Source of the DNA: Ligula intestinalis
Taxonomy: Eukaryota; Platyhelminthes; Cestoda; Diphyllobothriidea; Diphyllobothriidae
DNA length: 64,000 nt
Reading direction: 5' to 3'
Assembly: GCA_036362985.1 (NCBI GenBank)
Contig: JAYGXS010000004.1
Location: forward strand, 34,047,561-34,111,560
Made by a program: the position numbers and the translations under genes. The notes beneath the pieces are model-generated. The model made no database searches. It was not told the DNA's origin and saw nothing but the letters and a program-made list of their open reading frames with translations. This document shows, in pieces, positions 58,917-64,000 of this stretch; the first letter of the stretch is position 1, and each line of letters opens with the position of its first letter.

Positions 58917-60729
58917 TGATGCCATCCTCACCGCCGTCAAGAAACTGAGGGCTTCGAAATCCTAATGACCAGATGGCCTGGCAACTATCCATGAGCGCCA
59001 CATCGGCCCGAAGGTGGCTGCCTACCTTGCTGTCCTCTTCAACCTTTCGCTGGCAACTTCAATCGTCCCCGATTGCTGGCGTCAGTCGATCATTATCCCC
59101 CTGGTCAAAGTGGGCAAGGACCCCTGCCTAGCGACCTCTTATCACCCAATTGCCCTCCTCAGTCCATTGGCAAAGATCCTGGAACGGCTCATCCACCCAA
59201 TTCTGACGTCTGCGGCGGAACTATCTTGCCATCAACATGGTTTCCGATCGGGTCTTGGGACCACAACGGCGCTTTTCGAGCTCAGCCACGCTATCCTCGA
59301 GGGTTTCTATCAACAGAAGCCCGCTTCGCGGACCGTAGCAGTCTTTATTGACCTGTCACGAGTCTTTGCCTGTGTCCGCCACGATCAGCTCCAGCAGGAC
59401 TTGGTCTCTCTGAACGTCCCGACTGGCCTGGCCCGATGGTTGGTGGCTTACATCCGTGGCTGTCACGATCGTGTCCTTTTCCGAGGCACTCTCTCTAAGC
59501 CCCGTAAGCAGACCTGTTGCGTCCCTCAAGGTTCTGTGCTCAGCCCAACACTCTTTAACATCTACATGCAAGAGCTCCCACTCCCCCGGGCACCTTCACA
59601 AGTGGTATCCTACGCGGACGATGTTACGTTCTTCTGCCGTCACCATCACATCGATCAGGCTGCACAGCTCCTCACGGAGTTCATGCCTGACGTCGAAAAC
59701 TTCTTCACCCAGCGCAGAATGATGATCTCGGCAGCCAAGTCGTCCGTAATTGTTTTCACGCTGGATCCGAAGGAGTTTAATCGTCACCCAGCCATCACCG
59801 TCAACGGTGCGTCCTTTCCACTCGTCCGCAAGCCCAAACTCCTTGGCGTGCGTTTCGATCCGCTTTTCGCGTTCGCAGACCATGCCAGGGAGGCCGCAGG
59901 CAAAGCAGATTGCTGCACCAAGGTCCTCAAGGCTCTAGCAGGCACATCCTGGGGCTGTGCAAAAGAGACTTTGTCGACTACTTTCAAGGCGCTTGCCAAG
60001 CCGCACCTCACTTATGCGGCACCAAGCTGGTCTCTTACGATGAGCTCTTCCAGCCTGCGCCGCCTCTAGTCAGCACAGAACGCTGCCCTCCGCACGATCA
60101 CGGGTTGCTGCAAAATGTCGCCTATAGATCATCTTCATGCGAAGGCTTCTGTTCTTCCGGTCGCCCATCACAACACGCTCCTTACCCAGCAGTTCTGGCG
60201 GACTTGCTCACAGCCCGGCCATCCCAATCATCACCTTTGCAACGCTCCTGAGCCCAGCCGCAACGTCCGACCATCTATTCGCGCTCTCCTCAAGGAAGCT
60301 GTTGTCTCGTCTCTCGCGGATTTACCTGTTGATAGCTCTGCCACCAAGACAGGCTTCCAACGTCTCCACCAGAGAGTCGTGGTCGAGGAGAAACGAGGTT
60401 ACCGCCCCCCAGTCCTTTTGGGTGGCTATCCACCTCCGATTGCGGCCTCAGAAAAACATCTACCAAGATTAACTCGCTGTACTCTGGCTCAACTGCGCAG
60501 TGGCTACTCAGTGGTCCTCTCCCATTAACAACATCGGCTCGTCCCATCCACACTCGACTGATGTCCCGACTGCGGCACTTCTCCGCATGACTGTCAGCAT
60601 CTGTTCGCCTGTAGTTCCCGGCCAGGCACCCGCCTCACTTCCGCGGACCTTTGGCTCAAGCCGGTCGAGGTCGCGGCTTTTCGCCGTCTCCCAACTACTC
60701 CCAGTTTGGAATTCGGCGGGGATTCTTGA
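58917..60729 (+). pseudogene. LINE reverse transcriptase and C-terminal zinc knuckle
   Basis: Frame +1: VDAILTAVKKLRASKS, two adjacent stops TAA TGA at 58963-58968, then PDGLATIHERHIGP, PLVKVGKDP, HQHGFRSGLGTTTAL, VFIDLSRVFACVRH (motif A), PQGSVLSPTLFNIYM and YADDVTFF (YADD at 59611-59622). TAG at 60067-60069 and TAA at 60526-60528 interrupt the C-terminal part. The frame then runs CPDCGTSPHDCQHLFAC, DLWLKPVEVAAF and ends at TGA 60727-60729. The final C-x2-C..H..C cluster is the usual C-terminal knuckle of this LINE type. Confidence 0.85.
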
Positions 60730-60760
60730 TCCAACTATGGGCTACGACACACACACACGT

Positions 60761-61574
60761 TTGGACCAATTGGGAGTCATACCCGGTAAATGGTTCGTTG
60801 CGATAGGGAATGTTAATTATGGCTGATAATTGAGTGTCGGATGCAAGTAACCACCCTGATTTCGTAAGTGGCGTTTCATTGCAGAACAAATGTCTGACTG
60901 AAAAGCAAGCCCAGTGTGCAAGTCAAACATTGCAAATTGCCTGCTCGGGAACTGAGAACGTAGAACATCGTACACACATATCCCATCCCAGAATACCAGT
61001 TTTCTGGCCGTGCGACTGTCATAGTTTCTAGTAAGCAGAATCGCGTCCAGTTATAATAACGAACAGTTACCTTGGAAACCGGTCGTTTTCCGTCAACACT
61101 ACTCGGGTAAATGTGGTTATAGGACTACTTAACTTAGCTGAGTATATGACTGCCGAACAAGAAGCGAAGCCTATTGGTCGGATATTCAACTGGGGTTAGA
61201 AGTTCGGGTTGGAGTGAGAGGGGGCGAAGGACACATCTCATGACCTGCAGCTTGTATGAATGCCGGTTGGGAGTCCGCTTGGCCATGGTGGTGTCCGTGT
61301 AGGAATGCGTGATGGGAAGAATAGCGAACACGATTAGCTCCATAATGCTGTGGAAAATCCTCGTGCCCGAGACAGTTACGGAGAAACACTTTTCGACGCA
61401 AAAACCAGATTAAACCGCGGGCATTTTTGATGCCCTGAACAACCCAAGACCTTTAAGACTTATTCAGTCTGGAAGGATTCGCGTTTATCGGTTGCACAGA
61501 AAACGAGTTGGCTTCCAGTAATTCATCAGCATATTTGGAGGACACGGTCTTGCGTGAAGTGGTGCAGATGACAA
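60761..61574. other. Intergenic, nothing recognised
   Basis: Possible LINE 3' tail for the first tens of bases, then unassigned sequence. Confidence 0.4.
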
Positions 61575-61680
61575 AAGGTATGCAGCAGAAGAAGCAGGTG
61601 TACCCGCTGGAACAAAAACTTTAGTCGCTTGACGTTTCGGATGCCGTCGCGGATCCATCGCCAGAGACAGTAGCAGTAAC
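61575..61680 (-). repeat. Repeat family M, copy 2, with hammerhead-like core
   Basis: Minus strand: CTGTCTCTGGCGATGG, helix GGAT..ATCC, CCGAAACGTCAAGCG, then TTGTTCCAGCGGG. CTGGCGA (61664-61658) has A6 changed to G; GAAA is at 61638-61635. Confidence 0.58.
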
Positions 61681-61844
61681 GCGTAGTTCATACACAGGGA
61701 ATTGCAGTATTTATAGGCTACAATCGCTATGCCACTGCAAACCTATGACAATTAATGGTTTCCCATTCTGAGGATGGTTGTACGTTTGTACACTAATTTC
61801 TCGATGGCCGCTGTGCCAAACTGTCATCACCCATGCTGGATTCA

Positions 61845-62360
61845 GGCGTGATGCTTGTTCGGCCATCAGGCTCCCTGGCGCTGGCCTTTGCCTGTGCACT
61901 CGCCGAGTGGCAAATTGATTTGGCCAAACTGAGCTTCAGCAGCGAATATGGATTGAGAAAGTCGCTGCACTTTTTTGTAGACTGGAGGCCGTGAACCATG
62001 ACTCAAGTAACTCATGACTCACAGGATTTTCACCTCTCGAGAGAAGTTCGGTCACATCTAATTTAAATTTGTGGCTAGGTCTCTTCAAAAGAGCCGAGAC
62101 TTGAGGATCGGCGTCATTTCTCCGCCTGCTGAGATTTGAGCACACGTGGTGGACCTGGGCGTGATGATTACTCGGCCATTCGGCTCTCTGGTGCTGGCGT
62201 TAGAAGGCGCGTTTGCCAGTGCTTTCCCCGAGTGGCGAATTGATTTGGACAAACTGAGCCCCAGCACCGAATATGGGTTGAGAAAGTCGCTGCACTTGTT
62301 TACAGAATGAGGGCCTCTAAACGATGATTCAAGTATGTCGCAGATCACGCGATTATCACC
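61845..62360 (+). repeat. Two-copy tandem repeat (family L)
   Basis: Units at about 61845-62020 and 62150-62340, period ~305 bp: GGCGTGATG, TCGGCCATC, CTGGCGCTGGC, CGAGTGGCAAATTGATTTGG, GAATATGGATTGAGAAAGTC and GCTGCACTT are repeated in order. Confidence 0.75.
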
Positions 62361-62379
62361 ACTCGCAAGCGCTTCGGGG

Positions 62380-62465
62380 TTGCCTCTGGTGAGGCTTTAA
62401 AGGTAGAATCCGAAACGCCAGGCCAATACACTTCTCGTTCCAGCGATTGCAACTTCTCCTACACG
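62380..62465 (+). repeat. Repeat family M, copy 3, with hammerhead-like core
   Basis: CTCTGGTGAGGCTT, AATCCGAAACGCCAGGCCAA and TTCCAGCGATTGCAACTTC. CTGGTGA at 62386-62392 and GAAA at 62412-62415 with a GGCTT/AATCC helix between. Confidence 0.58.
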
Positions 62466-62584
62466 GTAGGCCGCCCTTAAAATCTTCACGCTGGTTTGAG
62501 AAGTATATAATTAGTTGTTCTTTCTGGACGCACTGACAGTTAAAAGAGCCGAGGAGTTAATTAAAGGGAGCATGTGAGAATCCG

Positions 62585-62900
62585 CACGCCCAGCGCGACT
62601 GCGTTGACTCATGCTGTCTTCGTTCGCCAAGCCCTGCACGCTGTGCGCACTAGTCCATTCGCGCGCTCGCTGTCGACTCGCCACGCGTACGCTCGAAGCT
62701 AATCGATACTTTCGATTCATGCGACTGGCTACAGGAAGCAGAGTACTCATCGCGCAGGCAAAGCTACACAATAGCACACAACATCGCGGACACACCTGCG
62801 TGCAAACGCAGCTGGCTCATAACTGAGTCTTTGTACAGCTCATTTTCCGGCAGTAAAGCTCTGTCCACCAACACCGTCTTCCTTGACTTGTGATTTTGGG
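62585..62900 (+). repeat. Dispersed repeat family I, copy 6
   Basis: Best-preserved reference copy: GCGTTGACTCATGCTGTCTT, GCAGAGTACTCATCGCGCAG, CATTTTCCGGCAGTAAAGC, CACCAACACCGTCTTCC and TTGACTTGTGATTTTGGG. Confidence 0.65.
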
Positions 62901-63500
62901 ATTGTTCTTTTGTCGATACGACAACTAGCCTTCGATAAGCATCTTCGAGAAGAAAATACGGACATGAGGAAACGTTCAACAGTCGGGGTGTCTAGTAAGG
63001 TCAATCAATATAATACACGTCCACTTGAGTCTAATCAGTAGCCCGATTTACACATTTGTTTCATTTATTTGTTGCGGGAACCATACAGTAACCCGACTTA
63101 CACGTTTTTCAGGTTATTTTTGGCGCACAGGTAGCCTTCAACCAAAAAGCCTTCCTGATGACTGCTGTAGCAAAATTTGAGGTCCATTTTTGGCAATTTT
63201 CCCTTTTATTTCGAGTAAAATAGAATGGAAGATTGGCGGATGGAAAAATTGTTCTCTTTGGGTGCACTGACAGCTAAAAAAGAGGATGAGTTAATTAAAG
63301 GAAGTGTCTTCGAGAAGAAAATAGGGACGCGAGGCGACAGTGAAGTTGCAAAGTTTTATATTTTTGAGCCAAACGAGGAGGCTCATTGGCGGAGCAGGAA
63401 AAATGACTTATTCCAATATTGCACTTGACCCACTTGTGAACAAACCGGCGGCCTCAGTGAAATTCGATCCCACGGTAGCATAGGAAAGGCTACAGTTCAG
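62901..63500. other. Intergenic with a short tandem duplication
   Basis: AGTAGCCCGATTTACAC (63040) and AGTAACCCGACTTACAC (63087) with following T-rich sequence form two ~45-bp units. The 67-codon ORF at 63225 has no recognised family. Confidence 0.5.
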
Positions 63501-63545
63501 CTTTCACAACTGGGTCAAAGGAAATATTCAAATGTGTCAAAGCCC
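63500..63545 (+). repeat. Family E SINE tail, solo
   Basis: TTTCACAACTGGGTCAAAGG then AATATTCAAATGTGTCAAA matches the tail of the copy ending near 63850. Sequence upstream (63445-63475) is only faintly tRNA-like. Confidence 0.5.
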
Positions 63546-63689
63546 TCTATTAGTGACCTGCGCGTGCTAGTCACCTGGTGGATTTTAAATGGATTCCCTA
63601 GGAAATCCTGCTTGGGTAATCAGCATGCTATATCAGAATTGGTGGATTCCATATGTTGCAGTAGGCTGGGTAGTTGATTTGAGGCAAAG

Positions 63690-63850
63690 GTAATCAAAAC
63701 CTCGGCTTCCAGTGGAGCCTTGTAGCTCAGATGACTCGAGCGAGGGCTGTAGTAAAGCCTTCTTCTTGCTACCGCAGGCTCAAATCCAACCGAGGCTGCC
63801 GAGTTCTCACAACTTGCTCAAATGAAATATTCAAATCTGTCAAAATTACC
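63690..63850 (+). mobile_element. tRNA-like SINE (family E), copy 2
   Basis: GCCTTGTAGCTCAGATGAC (A-box region), an anticodon-like arm GGGCT-GTAGTAA-AGCCT with a 7-base loop (AGT in the anticodon position), B-box-like CAGGCTCAAATCCAACC, then the tail TCTCACAACTTGCTCAAATG and AATATTCAAATCTGTCAAA. Confidence 0.62.
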
Positions 63851-64000
63851 CCATTCATTTCTTCGAATACCCAAACTTAAGAAGCAGTAGGTGCTCCTTC
63901 CCGTAGCGTTAAATTAATTACCAAAACTAAGTCATACTCGGTCAAAAAATTATACTTCATGCCGTCTTTCGGGAGAGGGAGGGGGGACAAACACGCAATA

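Larger units (their letters stand above)
57188..60760 (+). mobile_element. CR1/Jockey-like LINE with 2A-like N-terminus, near full-length, inactive
   Basis: Contains, in order on the + strand: a short leader with 2A-like signal, PHD-like finger, apurinic-type endonuclease, reverse transcriptase and C-terminal zinc knuckle. GC-rich relative to its surroundings. Broken by at least three frameshifts and four internal stops. The 3' end carries a CA run at 60749-60758; the exact ends and target duplications are not clear. Confidence 0.85.

Noticed and set aside
1..64000. CRISPR arrays, bacterial operons, rRNA genes
   Set aside because: No regularly spaced direct repeats, no dense same-strand ORFs with ribosome binding sites, and no rRNA-like conserved blocks were seen.

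Overview
This window looks like nuclear DNA of a parasitic flatworm, most likely a tapeworm with a large repeat-rich genome such as a diphyllobothriid. That is inferred from GT-AG splicing, sparse coding content, Penelope-like and CR1/Jockey-like retroelements, and tRNA-derived SINEs that carry a hammerhead ribozyme, as described for schistosome SINEs. No bacterial-style operons, rRNA genes or CRISPR arrays are seen. The species call is an inference; the eukaryotic, repeat-dominated nature is seen directly.

Only one convincing host gene is present, on the + strand. Exon 1 (3440-4756) joins in phase 0 to exon 2 (10732-11544) across a 6-kb intron and would give a 709-residue protein. It has three Egalitarian-type winged-helix-like repeats, a cold-shock/S1-like domain split by the intron, an acidic low-complexity tail and a C-terminal TQT motif of the kind that binds dynein light chain LC8. 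It looks like an Egalitarian-family RNA/dynein adaptor, but no 3'-5' exonuclease domain is visible.

Almost everything else is mobile or repeated DNA. 1-0.74 kb: 3' end of a LINE reverse-transcriptase ORF (-). 13-16 kb: two tRNA-SINEs with hammerhead cores and a decayed Penelope-like fragment. 16-20 kb: dispersed repeats (AB, I, SINE). 20.4-22.0 kb: a Penelope-like element with RT tail and GIY-YIG endonuclease, bracketed by ~260-bp inverted repeats that each carry a hammerhead-like core. 25-46 kb: many copies of repeat families AB, F, H and I, a pogo/Tigger-like MITE and more SINEs. 47.5-57.1 kb: three diverged direct copies of an AT-rich repeat (G), SINEs and two MITE types. 57.3-60.7 kb: an almost full-length but frame-broken CR1-like LINE with an N-terminal 2A-like signal, PHD-like finger, endonuclease, RT and C-terminal zinc knuckle. 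61.5-62.5 kb: a tandem repeat flanked by two hammerhead-like motifs. 55.7 and 63.7 kb: a second tRNA-like SINE family.

The unifying theme is self-cleaving RNA in retroelements. Hammerhead-like cores occur in at least three unrelated repeat types here (tRNA-SINE, Penelope-like element, repeat family M). Non-autonomous SINEs and MITEs presumably depend on partners elsewhere in the genome. All repeat family letters are my own labels from comparisons within this window.
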